Origin: Rhodocollybia butyracea
Lineage: Eukaryota > Basidiomycota > Agaricomycetes > Agaricales > Omphalotaceae
Reading direction: 5' to 3'
DNA: 64,000 bases
Assembly (NCBI GenBank): GCA_015501585.1
Contig: JADNRY010000024.1
Location: 310,001 to 374,000 of the forward strand
In this document: positions 10,740 to 23,024 of the stretch, in pieces
Numbering within the stretch: position 1 is the stretch's first letter
Layout of the letters: each line of letters starts with the position of its first letter
Made by a program: the position numbers and the translations under genes
Notes under the pieces: model-generated
The model's database searches: none
Seen by the model: only the letters and a program-made list of their open reading frames with translations
What the model was told of the DNA's origin: nothing

Positions 10740-13168
10740 GGTACCGCTGTGATTTAACCAACGGCGGTTCCGTGAGTTGTTGTGCTGGTGGATGGAACAA
10801 TGTTGGACATTGTACTACGTACCGATGGATTTGGGACTCGTTAAATAGTGATAATGACTTCTTGACTGTCTTGCACAGTGTACGTACCTTCTTCGGAATG
10901 ACCTTGCTCTTTTTCTCTCTATGTTGCCTACAGTAGTCCGATGTATTTAAGAACCAAATCTTTTCGTTTTTCCGCCGATGCAGAAAGATGTGACACCTCG
11001 ACAGTTCAACCATTCACAGCGAACCAAAATCAAACTACATATGCAGCTCGATGAACAGCCAACACTGTCCAACAGATCAAGCTAATCAATGGTAGAAATA
11101 CTTGATTACACTTACACGTAGTAATCCAATACGTATGGCGCGCGCGCTAGTGCTGGCGTTGTCTAGCAGATAGAGAAAAAAAATTGTCTCTCACAAACTT
11201 GAAAGACGCAAGTTGGCTATCCTTCACCGACCAGGGTATCTCTTCATATCTCGAAGCATTACATGATTTAGATGAATCATACAGTGGATAGTGTTATACA
11301 TGTCGGTTCCATGGAAGAAGGGAAAAGTTGTCCCACCTGTTTGAGCCGGAGCCTACTGAGGGTTGGTTTAATAATGCCTCGGGCAACTGTGCAAACCTTG
11401 ACTGCCATTTTTCTCGATATCGGACCTGGTCAAGTATATATCAGAGCAAGCATTCATAACACCTACAGTAGTGATTCATACCCAGATGCGAAAACTCTCT
11501 GCATTTACCAATACGCCCACGACGTTTTCGAGGGGGATATCCATCGTTCTTCGAGCGACATCGTCAATCATAGAAAAGTCAAATACCTTTGTTTTGTACG
11601 CCAGAATTTCCAATGGGTTCGGATGAGTGGCAGCCCTTTTACTTTGTATCGAATGTATCAGTGACTGTTTCAAGCTTTCAAGTTACACATACTTTATCTC
11701 TTTACTGACGCACTCACTTGCATAGTGCATACTATACTTCAAGTTGACCGTTTCTCTAGACACAAAAAGAGTCCGAATATCCAGCGAGCTGAGATCCGGC
11801 AATTGTGAATCCTGCGACAGGAAAAGTATCGCTGTACATTTCGAGGTTCTTGCTATGGGCGCCGAATCGTTTTACATCAGATGATTGTAGGATAACGTCT
11901 ATGGTGAGCGAGCAGGATTCAAAAGCTGATGAAGGAGATAAGGAAGTAAGAATGGCGTGTTAGCTGGATTGTAAGTAGTAGAGTACCTCCACAGTTTGTT
12001 GGCATACGACCCATACCAAAGAGACTAGAGAGTCGAAGGTGTGGTTTGAGGCAGGAGGGGTCCGTCAAACTCAAAGGGTGTCGAACGAAGAAGCTGAGAC
12101 CATCGCATAGGATAGATAATCTATGACGTAATGGAATAACCTTCCCACCGCATTAACATTGCTTGCTTCCTTATCCCATGTCCGAACCACCACGGCCAGC
12201 AGAATTTTCCATATAGTTACCATGATATGTCTGCCTAGCGCCGAAAGACAGTGCGAAGCCAGTACGACTTCATCTCTTCAACACTCGGAAGATCAGTGAA
12301 TTCGCCATCGATCCGCACTCGTGTGCTGGACTCAGTCAAAACTCGCTTGGTTCCTCTCTTTTGACCAGAACAACGAAATGTAACTGAGAATGTGGCTCCA
12401 ATTCGCGATCCTAACCCGATAACCTGAGGATGTTGTTCCATGCTTTTTTTCGCCGTCTTTCTTTCTCACCTAAACTCGTCGTCTCGATTATCTTGCTAAT
12501 ATCTGAGTCCTATCATGCGGTCTGGACTACTACGCCCTTTTTCTCAAATGTCATATCAAGCCTCAAAGCTCAAGCTCAAGGCTTCAAGCTTCAAGCTCTA
12601 CATGAATATCTGACGGCTTGATTTCCAGTAGGAGATACTTCAGATACTAGCCTGTTGCTATCAAAGGTGTTTCCGGTGGTGAGAACTCGAAGGAACTCTG
12701 GCTACGATGTAAGCTGATGTAACCCGTCACTGGTATTTCACCTTCAGGCCACTCTGTATGTCCAACTTCATCCGTTTCGCCGAAAAATACGTCTGCTTGC
12801 GGATTGTTATGTAACGATAGATTGGTCGGTCATCGATCTTTCTTTTTAGACTGGTTGGGTACACTGCTATGTCATGGTGTTCACTCTGTTCTTGCGTCCT
12901 GGCACTGGTAGCCCGCCGAAGAGAAGCTCAGCTTCGGACTCTTTTCTTTGATGACTCATTTTACAAGCATGTTACACTCTGAATTAGAACATACTTAGTA
13001 TTGTCCACCCCTTCCATACATACATACATACTCATCGCCGCGATTCTTCCGAGGGTATAAGCGCAGCATTACTATCTGTTTTTCTTTGGCGATCACCAAT
13101 TCCTTTATAAGCCAACTTACCAACATCCATCTTTGAACAATCCTCTCCCGAGTCTTGTATCCAAAATC
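10740..13168. other. long intergenic region, part of a segmental duplication
   Basis: No gene I can support. Scattered frames (for example 11272-11664) lack recognisable motifs or good splice context. Several blocks recur downstream: 11080-11230 resembles 16640-16815, 12395-12480 resembles 17085-17170, and 12555-12690 resembles 17215-17325. Order and orientation are kept. A run of CTCAAGCTT-type near-repeats lies at 12555-12600. Confidence 0.5.
11070..12690 (+). repeat. segmental duplication, upstream part of copy A
   Basis: Matching blocks in the same order as 16640-17330, such as CTTGAAAGACG...CTATCCTTCACC, TTCGCGATCC...GAGGATGTTGTTC, and ATATCTGACGGCT. Diverged and gapped. The duplicated unit continues into the gene at 13169, whose paralogue lies at 18010. 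Confidence 0.6.
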
Positions 13169-13820
13169 ATGACGGAGACAGAGAACATAATCCAAACTTT
13201 CTTCGAACAGTACCCCGAGTTCACCTACGATCCTGCCAGCGAGACTATGGCACAGTTTTGGCAACTTTGCAATCACATGGGTTGGGCCCACAATACCAGT
13301 GAGCGAAAAGAAGCTCTAGGGGGTATTCGAAATGCGATCGCACAGCAGTTCAACGCGTTTTATGGAGGCAGCGCGGAGGATTTGAACGGATGGCATAATC
13401 TTTATCGTGCGCTGCGAGTTCCAGACGTGCCCGATTCGGTAGCTGGGTGTAAAGCAGTATGTTTTCTCTCTTCCAAGGAGCTCTCGCCGCTCTGATTCTT
13501 ATGCTTTTTATGCTTTTCAGCTCGTCCCGACAATTCATGTCAATATATGCGACCTCGTTGATTACTCTCTTCACGGACAAGAGATGGACGTGGCCTTGCA
13601 TGGTTCTCAAGAGGAGCTTGCCGAGTACAGTAGAAAAAATGGAAAGATTTATCCACGAGAGAATGCGTATGCGGAAGGTTTGCTAAGGTTTCTTTTGAGA
13701 GAGATATATGGAAAGTACCAGGGTCGTCGTCGTGAAGGTGCAGGTGGCCGAAGGAGAGACCGAGGACGTAGGGGTGGTAAAGGTGGTAGGCGGGGTCGGG
13801 CTGGACGTCGACGTGAATGA
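13169..13820 (+). CDS. conserved fungal protein of unknown function, copy A, Arg/Gly tail
   Basis: Two exons, 13169-13456 and 13521-13820, 195 residues. Blocks FFEQYPEFTYDPASETM, IAQQFNAFYGGSAEDLNGW, HVNICDLVDYSL and KIYPRENAYAEGLLRFLLRE match a widespread small fungal family that I recognise but for which I know no function. The C-terminal 35 residues are almost entirely Arg/Gly (GRRR, RGGKGG), resembling an RNA-binding or nucleolar tail; that role is inference. The ATG at 13169 starts just before the conserved block. The paralogue at 18010 has the intron at the same place and phase. Confidence 0.82.
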
Positions 13821-14052
13821 TTCATTATACTATGTACGTACGGAACGGAATGCTATTTAGGATGTTCCCCATCGCAAAAACCCAGAAAAGGACTGAACTA
13901 GGACATTATCACAGAAAAATGCAACATCGGGGAGTTGAACCCATCAAGTAGTTACATAAAGAGAGTAAAAAAAAACAACCCCTCGGCTGCTGGTTCAGTT
14001 CAACATTCGACTTTCATGCTTCACGCTACACCTACCCAGGTTCTTTCTCATC

Positions 14053-14991
14053 ATGCAGCCCAGAGTTATCTGTCTATATCTCCTTGCCATGTCCATGTTC
14101 ACCAGTACTGGGTGTGCACTACCTACTAAACTTCCTCCAAAGCCACTGCAATATAAGCACGCAAGCGGTGTTGACACGCTGCCTCCTACTACGGATCCTA
14201 CACATGGCGGTGCGCTATCTCGTACTAGGGTTCGTAGGGGGACCAAGCATAGTCCTGTAAGTGTTTTCTTCCGTAAGTCCCATGCTTGTATTCATCTTTT
14301 TCTACTATTCTAGTTCAAAGCGATTTTCCTCACTTCCGACGGTGCACCCTGGCCTAGCATAAAGCCACCGCATGGGTTGATCGATGGCCCCGTGCTTAAA
14401 GCAGCGAAATCTCGAGTTGGTAAAGCCATTGCATTTCTCCGAGTCAAAGCAAATTCGGCCACTCCAAAGCAGGACAACGGCATGAAAGAACTCTTAGACA
14501 GTGATGTTGCATGGGGGGATGAGCATTTTCAAGATATTGGTAGTGTTGATGTGGAACCAGTGCTTTATTTTGCGATCAAGGGAGGGATTTGCATGCCTTA
14601 TTGCCTTGGGCTCACTATTCGGAGCACTCCCTCGCCGATCAAAGGGGCCCAGGGACCTCCGGGCAGGGCAGCCTATCGCGAACTTCACTATGCAACGCCA
14701 GAGGGATCCAGAAAGCTTACTTCTGACGCTGGTCGAAAAATCGAAGGCCAACCTGCCATGTTTTCGAAGTTTGCGACGGAGTTCATGGAAGACATAGCAA
14801 CGGTCAAAGCTAAAGACCCGGCCGCGCCTATTCTCAAGGCAGAGGGAACGCCAAAAGATCTAGCAAAGGCACTAAAAGATCTAGCACTGGCAGATGCACT
14901 CGGACTAGCTCCCCTCGATCCGGCGGTAGTGTCACACTTGTATGGTGAAGAGCCTCACTCGCCGAATTCCAAATCAGGACATGGTCCTTAA
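14053..14991 (+). CDS. secreted protein of unknown function
   Basis: Two exons (14053-14256, 14314-14991), 293 residues. An N-terminal signal peptide is clear: a hydrophobic core VICLYLLAMSMFTSTG, then CALP at the likely cleavage site. The mature part has about 270 residues with few cysteines and no domain I recognise; blocks include AIFLTSDGAPWPSIKPPHG, GICMPYCLGLTIRSTPS and a Lys/Ala/Leu-rich C-terminal helix. It lies between the two halves of the segmental duplication and has no copy in the window. An effector-like role is possible but unsupported. Confidence 0.7.
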
Positions 14992-15298
14992 GCAGTACTT
15001 TAGCGCTCCGCACCAATTATGTTAATCTGTCAATTCATTAGTGTGTTGGCCTCGTAGTTTCAACTCTGTACAGTCGATATTTTGTTCTGCATTTCCAGTC
15101 AAGGCCTTCACTTCAAATTATGTTACATAGGACATACTCTGGTACGTATGTACATTTTTCGTTTCGCGTACGTATTTTTGATTATTTCGGGCCCAAGTGC
15201 GAGTGCAGATAGTATTAGAGCGAGCAGGTGCAAATAAGGACAGAGCCAGCGTGTACAAATACCAATAGAGTGAGCAAGCAGGCCTCGGTAGAGATGAT

Positions 15299-16490
15299 CC
15301 AGTGAAAGGTTTATATCAAAGGTACCGGGAATGAAGAAGCAGATGGAGAGGTAGTGTATGGAGGGGGAGGGGGATGGGGAAAGGGAGGAGGAGAGGCAGA
15401 TATGCGGCGGCAGAGTTTGTTTGCATTTCCAACAGACATCCGATGTAGGGAGCGCCATGTTCGTACTTTGCGAAGAGTGTGTATGTGCATCACAGCAAAA
15501 AGACAGCCCGTTTTTTGAGAGATAAGGGATGTCTGGCGTCCACGTATTGTTGACATTGCGTGAAAACCATTCGACAGGATCATGAGTAATTGTCATTGGT
15601 GGTGTGTCGGGAGGAAAAGTAATAAAATGATCACGATGGCCAGGTATTCCCAAAAAAGGAAGATCTGGAGACAACTGAGTTCGTCAGATATTTCCAAAAA
15701 AGGAAGGTCCAGGACCACCGCACTCTTTCAGACAGCTAGATATTTCCAAAAAAGGAAAATCCAGCACACCACGCTCCATCGGACTGTGAAGCAAATGGCC
15801 AGGTAGGTCCAGAAAAGGAAAATCGTAGCTCCCCGTCGGATGTTAGTCCTCTGGAGTCACGCGTTTCATCTCATCACTATCTCGGCGATCATCCACGAAA
15901 AAAACACCCTGTGCAAATACGCTCTAATGGGGCGACCTTTTCGTACTAAAGGTGAATGGAAAAGGTACCATATGCACGATCGAGCCATCTGTGCACGCAA
16001 ATTCCATTGAGAAGGTGTAGCTTTGTTTTCGTCTTGGCCTAAAAGTAGATATCTCGATTCAAGAGTCCGATGTGCATTGCGGAATCGCTGTTGAATGATA
16101 AATAAATCGAAAATCAACTATAGAATGAAATTAATACCACTAAGGACACCTCAAGATGATATAATTTTTCACGAAATAGTCTATAGCCGGGCAGCACGTA
16201 TCGAGGGATATATGGGAACCGTTTGGATGTTTTACGAAGTTTTCGAATGGTTTTTTCGTAACTGAGATCCTGGTGTTTTGATATGATAACTTAACTGACA
16301 TCACCCACCCTCCCAAAGCAGATTCTAGATCTTGTGTCGCAGGACTATCTTTCCAGGGCGCGTGCGGAGCGATAAGAACAAGGGAGAAAGCATGTTGAAC
16401 TCCCCGGGTAGAGAGTACAGAGAGTGACCAGGGAGGTAATAGTTCGTCGTCGAAGGTCTCAGTAAGCGCTCGTGACGCGTGACGTCATGC
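15299..16490 (+). repeat. dispersed repeat R1, copy 1
   Basis: Collinear with 35475-36376 at roughly 85-90 percent identity by eye, for example GGAGCGCCATGTTCGTACTT and GAATCGCTGTTGAATGATAA. It differs by an insertion of about 250 bp at 15625-15925 that carries short tandem repeats. On the minus strand both copies keep an open stretch reading WTPD(I/L)PYLS...GLSF...DAHTHSSQSTN, so the ancestor may have been coding. No terminal repeats found. Confidence 0.7.
15635..15825 (+). repeat. degenerate tandem repeat, 4 units of about 48 bp
   Basis: Four units each begin with a variant of (C/A)AG(G/A)TATTTCCAAAAAAGGA followed by a diverged stretch. The array sits inside the extra segment of R1 copy 1 and is missing from copy 2. 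Confidence 0.65.
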
Positions 16491-16639
16491 TTGACATCTT
16501 GATGTTGTCTTGACGCTTTGCCGCACGTCGATTGGAGTTGAACGAGTCCCGCAGTGGGTGAAAAGCTACCGGCGATGCTTGGGGAAGCGAACAGCCAGAG
16601 GGAAAGGCCGGAGTGTGAGGCGAATAAACATTGCAATGA

Positions 16640-17330
16640 AACAAATCAAGCTAATCTAATGGTGGCACGTCGCTGGCGTTAGTACTGTCTTTTATTGGCG
16701 CACGAAGTACTATCCTCCCTCGACTCCTCTGTGGTACTTAGGAAGGTAAAACAGAGGGAGAGGCTGTCTCTTACAAGCTTGAAAGACGAAAGCTGACAAT
16801 CCTTCACCGGTAACCAATGGCTCCTCGAAGCGCTGATGGCGTCCCTATCCACCGAAAATCTGGCTCATCGTTTGTTGCTTTATCCCAAACCAGTGCTAAC
16901 AACTAGTCCACGTATTTGCATGACATCTCTGCAGTTGAAGCTTTGTCTTGACACGGCTTCATGTCTTCCTCAGTCTTAACACTCGAATTTTTGACGAGAG
17001 ATGAAAACTGCTTCTACATGAATTTGAATTAATGGACATGTACACTCGTGCCTACCTCTCTTTTCAGACAAAAGTGTGGGTCTGTTAATTCGCGATCCGA
17101 GCCCGATAGACGCAATATCTGTGACTGAGGATGTTGTTCAATGTCTTTTTGGCCGTCTTTCTCTAACCTCAGTTAACTTTCTTGATATTCTATAGCTACT
17201 ACAACGTCCGTTTTCCCCAAAGCCTCAAGGTCAAGCTCCACAAAAAATATCTGACGGCTAGATTTAGCTAGATTTACAATCGGAGGTGCATGAGGCTGCC
17301 TGCTGCGGTCAGAGGTGTTTCCGGTCCTGA
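16640..17330 (+). repeat. segmental duplication, upstream part of copy B
   Basis: Diverged counterpart of blocks between 11070 and 12690, same order and orientation, leading to the paralogous gene at 18010. The interval 17331-18009 has no gene I can support. Confidence 0.6.
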
Positions 17331-18009
17331 GAAGAATGTTTTCTATTGCCGCAGCTTTGGCTACGACTTGGGCTACGATGCAACAGAGGATCTCGTCACT
17401 TCGAATCCACTTTCAGCAGAGTAAGTACATCAGTTTCGCGAGGGGATACTTTTGCTTACGAGGTTTGTTCTAGTAGTACGAGTATGGCCGATTATTTCTT
17501 GGAGGCTTCATTCAATCTATACCATCGGTAGTAGCTGGCTTTGTTCTTCTCTTCTATGCTTTTCATTTGCTTTTCGATTACTCGGACCTCATCTTCGACG
17601 ATTCAATTATCCAAATCACTAAGATGAATGTGCCAGAACAAAGCAACGATCGATCGGACTTATTTTCTTCTCTTCTTTTCTTTAACGACACTATACTATG
17701 GAACACTCTAGATTCGGAAAATATGACAATCCATGGTAAGGATGCCGAAGAGCAATGTACATACACATTCATATATGCGATTCCGATAGCTTGAGCATGT
17801 TCAGTAAGCGCAGCACTATGCAATTGATCTTTCGTCCTCATTCCAAGATATCATAGGTTCGTCCAAAGTACTTCTTGCTTTGCGTAGTTTAGGTTTCCAC
17901 ACGTGTTGACTATATCTTTGGCGATCTCCAAGTCCTCTATACATAAACCACCGTTAGCCAGCATCAATCTTTGGATAGTTATCTCCCCCCAAGTCTTTCC
18001 AGTCACGCT

Positions 18010-18638
18010 ATGGAGAACCCAATCCAAGCTTACTTCGAACAATACCCAGAATTTCCTTACAACCCTGCCGAAGAGACTATGGCGCAGTTCTGGCAACTTT
18101 GCAGTCGTAAGGGCTGGGTCCGCGATACTGATGAGCGGGACGAAGCCCTAGGTGATATCCGAGATGCAATCGCGCAGCAGTTCAACGCGTTTTATGGAAG
18201 TGACGCGGAAGATTTGAATGGATGGCATAGTCTTTATCGAGCGTTGCGAATTACAGAGGTGCCAGATTCAGTGCCTGGGTGTAAAGCGGTATGTTTCTAT
18301 TTTCCAAAATGCTCTGGTGTTCTCGCCGTTCTAATTCTTATGTTCCCCAGCTCATCTCGACGGTTCATGTTAATATATGTGACCTTGTTGATTACTCTCT
18401 TGGTGGACAACATATGGCTCCGGTTTTGCATGATTCGCAAGAGGAGCTTGCCGAATACAGTCGGGAGAGTGGAAAGATTTATCCACGAGAGAATGCGTAT
18501 GCGGGAGGTTTGCTAAGGTTTCTTTTGAGGGAGATATTTGGAACATACCAGGGTCGTCGTCGTGAAGGTGCTAGTGGTAGGAGAGGCCGAGGGGGTAGAG
18601 GGGGTAGGCGGGGTCGAGCTGGACGTCAGCGTCAATGA
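18010..18638 (+). CDS. conserved fungal protein of unknown function, copy B, Arg/Gly tail
   Basis: Two exons, 18010-18288 and 18352-18638. About 75-80 percent identical to the protein at 13169, with blocks YFEQYPEFPYNPAEETM, IAQQFNAFYGSDAEDLNGW, HVNICDLVDYSL and KIYPRENAYAGGLLRFLLRE. The N-terminus is a few residues shorter and the Arg/Gly tail is shorter with different repeat numbers. Differences are spread through the protein without breaking the frame, so both copies look functional. The function of the family is unknown. Confidence 0.82.
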
Positions 18639-19215
18639 TTCCTGAGCTGTAACATGTATGTAAAAGGCGAAACGCCTGCTTTCCATCGAAAAGAAAAGGA
18701 GAACAGTATCGCAAAGAAAAATGCAACAATTGGGAGTCGAACGCACTAAGTAGTCAGGCGTGAGTGATGAGTCAGTTTTGAAAAAAGAACAATAAAAAAA
18801 GAAATCGAAAAGGACAATGGATCAGAACAATAAGAAAAGGATCTGTCGTGCATCTCTGTTTTCTATGTTCACTTATCCTCCGGCAAAGATAAAAGAACCA
18901 CTCAAAATCTTGCTAGAATCGTGAGGTTGACTCGCAGTCTTAGTAGTGCAAGGAGGTAAGCATCATTACTATTAGCAAGCTTTGACCATCGCACCTTAAA
19001 TGGAAAAGACACTAGTTGGACCAAGCTTTGGCTGTTCGGGCCACGCAGCCCAACGGCCGGTCAAAGCGTAATGATCAAAGCGACGCGAGGCCACTACATA
19101 AGCACTTGCAGGCAGCCGCCTGGTAGAGATAATCTCTTCCCAGAACAACCACCACCCACCATCTTCAGTATCACTGACAGTGAAACGCCACGGCCCTCTG
19201 CTCAAATATACAGTC
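18639..19215. other. intergenic
   Basis: Purine-rich stretches (AAAAAAGAACAATAAAAAAAG near 18781). No gene supported; an upstream exon of the next gene could lie here. Confidence 0.35.
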
Positions 19216-19852
19216 ATGTCCGTTGATCTGCAGCCCGAGTTTGTCGCCACATTCATGATTGTGCCACCTTGTCTTGTACCCGTGCCAGCTGAAGACGACG
19301 AAGTTGAAAGTCCCGAGTGAGTTCTCTCCGAAATTTCCTTGCCGAAGAGTCAAGCTCACTAAGAAATTATGTAGGTCCGAATCGAGAATACTAGAGCTGC
19401 CGCCGAACATCCCAGACGGGTCCGATATTGGGGATCACTCTGTTGACTCTTTGAACCCGCCCAGCACCCACTTAGCCTCTCCGCCGCCACGTCCAACATC
19501 ATCCTACATGGGCATGCGTTCCCGTCCGAGTTCGTTCGAGCTTCTAAAGCGAGTCAGCAACGCTAGGAAGGCTGGAAAATCACTGGACGAAATGATTCAT
19601 GAACTCCAGAACGACCTTTACCCACTTATTGCTCCATCAAACTATAGAGCACCTTCGCCCGGATCGTACCGTGTTACAGTTTTGAGACTGGAAAAGTGGA
19701 ATGACATCTATGATTCGTTACAGAATGAACTAGATGAAGATATGGAGGAGGAGGAATTTAATTCGGATGCGTTTCAAGTGAAAATTGGCTGCAGGCCGCC
19801 ACGTTATGTTCGCCCAAGAGACGCGTTGAATCAAGCTGGTCATCCGCTTTGA
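19216..19852 (+). CDS. hypothetical acidic protein
   Basis: Two exons, 19216-19316 and 19375-19852, join in frame as ...ESPE then SESRILELPPN, giving 192 residues. The middle is Ser/Pro-rich (PPSTHLASPPPRPTSS). The second half looks folded: RPSSFELLKRVSNARKAGKS, an acidic DEDMEEEE run, and RPPRYVRPRDAL at the end. Not recognised. The start is uncertain because the first exon is short and more 5' exons could exist. Confidence 0.5.
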
Positions 19853-20720
19853 TGACATGTCTAGACTTCTCTGCGTCATTGTGCGCTGGGAAACGGAGAA
19901 AGCGGGAGCCAGAAATGGACAGCGAGGATCGTTCCAGTGGGACTCCTGCATGCAGGAAGAGAAGGCGAGCCATGTAGATGTAATTCATATTGTAGACCAC
20001 GTTTTTGAAAGAAACCCGCTTCCATTTCTCTCGTTGGCTGTTGAGGTTAAGTCAGATATCCGTTGAAAAGGCTCCTGCACTCCTGAAAGGCGATATCACT
20101 TAGATACATGATTTGACGATATGATGATAACTTGAGGCATAGCCAAGCCTGAGACCGGACGCTTTAACAGGATTGTTCGTCGAGCAATAAGCTGCGCTCA
20201 TTGCATAAGCATAGTTACAGCCATGGAAATACATGCTAGTGCTACGTATGGTGACAAGCGTTCTCCTGGAAAACATCGTTCGTCAGCTGGGTAGATAGAT
20301 ATTCAGATATTCATATCGCACCGATTCGTGCAGCCATGAAGAATAAACCCAAAAATCTATGGACCAATTCGTTCGTTAGTTTACAGAGAGAGAGAGAGAG
20401 AACGGGCTGTATTGCGCACCCTTCCTTATTCCTATCCACTAACCGCGGTGCTACTGCACGAACGTACGTGCATGTGCAAATTGCAAGGAGAATAACGAGA
20501 AGAAGTGATTGAAAGTTGAATAGAGCAGACTGAAAATATAAGATCAGTAGATTGTCTGACACTAAATTGAATAGAAATTACCATCTTGCTCAAGCAAAAG
20601 TCTTGAAGTTGTAGTTATTGTTGAAGAGCATACGCGTGCACGTGGCAAATCTTGTCAGCGCTTATGGGATTTTTGGTAACCTCCTTTCGGCTATGACCAG
20701 CTCTGCTTCGCCTTCAAATA
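19853..20720. other. intergenic with (AG)n microsatellite
   Basis: No gene seen. A perfect (AG) run of 16 nt lies at 20385-20400. Several palindromic short motifs (ACGTACGT near 20463) occur. Confidence 0.4.
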
Positions 20721-22075
20721 ATGAAGGAAAAATCTCTTTCCCAGTCTTCTAACGGAGATAATTCTCAGCCCCCCTATACTGTGCACCAAATCCAATATGG
20801 ATCCACCACAAACTTCTTCAGCCAAGTGGTGGCTGAAAACTTGTTGCGGGAGGGAGCTCATTTGCTTAAAGAACTACGCAATAATGATATTTGGCACGAT
20901 TTAAAGCTCCCGTCCAATCCACTAAAAGTCCCCAGTAGTAAGCATTTCACGCGACTCATCTCCATCTTGTTCACCGACGCGTAAATAGCTTCGCAGGTTT
21001 TTACCTTTTCTTTGCAGCCACCCAAGGCTCCTCGGTACACTCCAGACTCCATACTGAAAGACTGGCATGAACCACCGACTACGCAAGAAATCATATCTCT
21101 AGAGGATCTCGAAGAATTTGAGTCTACTGATTTCAGTAGCATATCTCGTCATGAATCTCAGTTTCAAAGCAGAAAGCGCGCCCGTACGCCCATAGAAGAG
21201 ACAGAAATAGAAGTTGAACCGGGCCCAAGGAAAAAAGTCCCCCGACTAGATACTGGTTCTCTGCATCACGTCATTCCACAGGTATGTCCACATATGTTTA
21301 CTCCGTGTGCTCCCCCGTTTTCACCATAATCCCCCAGCCTCATATACAACTCTCTAAATCACCCGTATCACCAAAATTCTCGGCTATTACGACCTACAGC
21401 CGTGCCTTGCCAATCTTCATACCACCCTATACTTCGTTTCCTCAGTGTGAAGATTTCGACCGCCTTGCATGGATTATTCCTGTTCGTGGTTCCCTTCCAT
21501 TGCCCTGGAAGCAAGTAGGCGCAACCTCCGCTGTCGTTTTAGATCCTCTAGATTCTAGTTCGTTTCTCGAGATTGCAGACTCAATTCAATGGATGCATAG
21601 CACGTTACAGGAATTTTGGAAATTCCTAGTCGCATTGAAAGACTTGAAATCTCTTGGTGCACTAGGTATATCGTACCGGCCTGCCCAAAGTGCTGCATTG
21701 TGTCAAAGAACTCAGAAAGAAAACTCGGGTCTGCGATCTCCGTCCTCAAGAAACTCATCACAAGTCCGCTCGCAGTCTGAGCAATCGACTGCACTTTCTC
21801 ACTCCGCTCGTCTGTCATTGACGGAATTGGACTACTTCAAAATTTACCACGATGCGAACGTCTCGATGCATTTGCGGCATGCATTAGATCTATTTCGTAT
21901 CGATGATCAATCGGAGCAGTCTGACACCGAGGAATCCGCGACGGTTACAATATCAGACCTTTCAGGTTTTCCGAACAGCGCTGTAGACTCTGGGAAAGCG
22001 CAACGGTGCAAGGTGCTCAGAGGAGCTAGACTTGTCCTTGTGGATGACAGATCTCGTGGAATACTGGTCGCCTGA
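20721..22075 (+). CDS. hypothetical protein, 415 residues
   Basis: Three exons, 20721-20937, 20989-21281 and 21338-22075, with consistent phases. The N-terminus includes TNFFSQVVAENLLREGAHLL; then a charged, probably disordered linker with a basic cluster (RKRARTP, GPRKKVPR) that could be a nuclear localisation signal. The third exon holds a folded-looking part with WIIPVRGSLPLPWKQVGAT and ARLSLTELDYFKIYHDANVS, followed by an acidic Ser-rich stretch. No family recognised. For the first intron the acceptor at 20988 keeps the frame, whereas the stronger-looking one at 21017 does not. Confidence 0.6.
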
Positions 22076-22954
22076 ATTTCGTAGAATTTACTATCGGTAC
22101 AGTACAATGTTTTTTATAAATATTATACGAGTCACTCCTAATCTTCTACATAAGAAAACTTTTAAGGGCCTGTCGCCCTCAGACATTACTGCACATTTGC
22201 CGCTACTGGCAGGAAACCTCGTATCTGACCACATGTAAAGGTTGATTAACTTTTTTGCAACGATTGTGGCTTGATACAGAGCCCTTGGTCGCCGCGTCAG
22301 ACTCCATTATAAAATGGTGGAAATTTAGTACGTGGTGGCATTCTCTTGATTTTAACCTCATTGTAACTGGCCGATCCTCTCGTCAACATTTTCATCTACT
22401 CATAGTTGTTGCTGGTGGCGAATAAACTGCTTGTCAACATAACGAAATGACCACCCATTTCTGCACGCGCAGTATATTCTTCGATATGATTGTTCAAACG
22501 TGAACATCTCGAACGATCAGCATTTCACCCTCAGCCCATACTTGTTTCTGACTGGTATAATGATATATAACGAGGATCTTTGGCGCTCGTAAACGGCCTT
22601 GAACAAATATAGTGTACCACCCCAGGGTCCAAGTTACCTCCTGTCTCTGCTGTATCCGAGATGATGAAGACTTTCTTTGCCCACCAGACCCTCAAACTTT
22701 GTTGGCATGTTAGTCGTGCATAATTGCTTTCTCCGTTCCGATAAGATGTGCTTGCAAGTTACAGGACTCGATAATAATACTGGACGGGAACTAGAATATC
22801 ACCGAATGTCGATACGAAACCGGTGCTCCTAATCAAGGTCATTAATCTAGCGACTTTACATTAATCTATCCAATCTTGGCTCAAGCGTCTTTCGCCGACA
22901 GATGTATTCACACACAAAGTTTCTTTTCACTGTCACGAGCTAGATTCTATGGGT

Positions 22955-22963
22955 ATAAAAAGC
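22955..22963 (+). promoter_or_regulatory. TATA box
   Basis: TATAAAAAG lies 70 bp before the ATG at 23025. Between 22076 and here I see no gene. Confidence 0.45.
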
Positions 22964-23024
22964 ATCTCAAGTAACACGCGGGCACACATTGTCTTTTGTC
23001 CTGGAATCCTTGACAAGCGGACAA

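Noticed and set aside
11272..11664. 130-codon ORF
   Set aside because: No motif, no splice partner, not conserved in the duplicated segment downstream.
19259..19374. Unspliced reading into the ORF at 19375
   Set aside because: Starts without ATG; the spliced form from 19216 gives a better join and an ATG.
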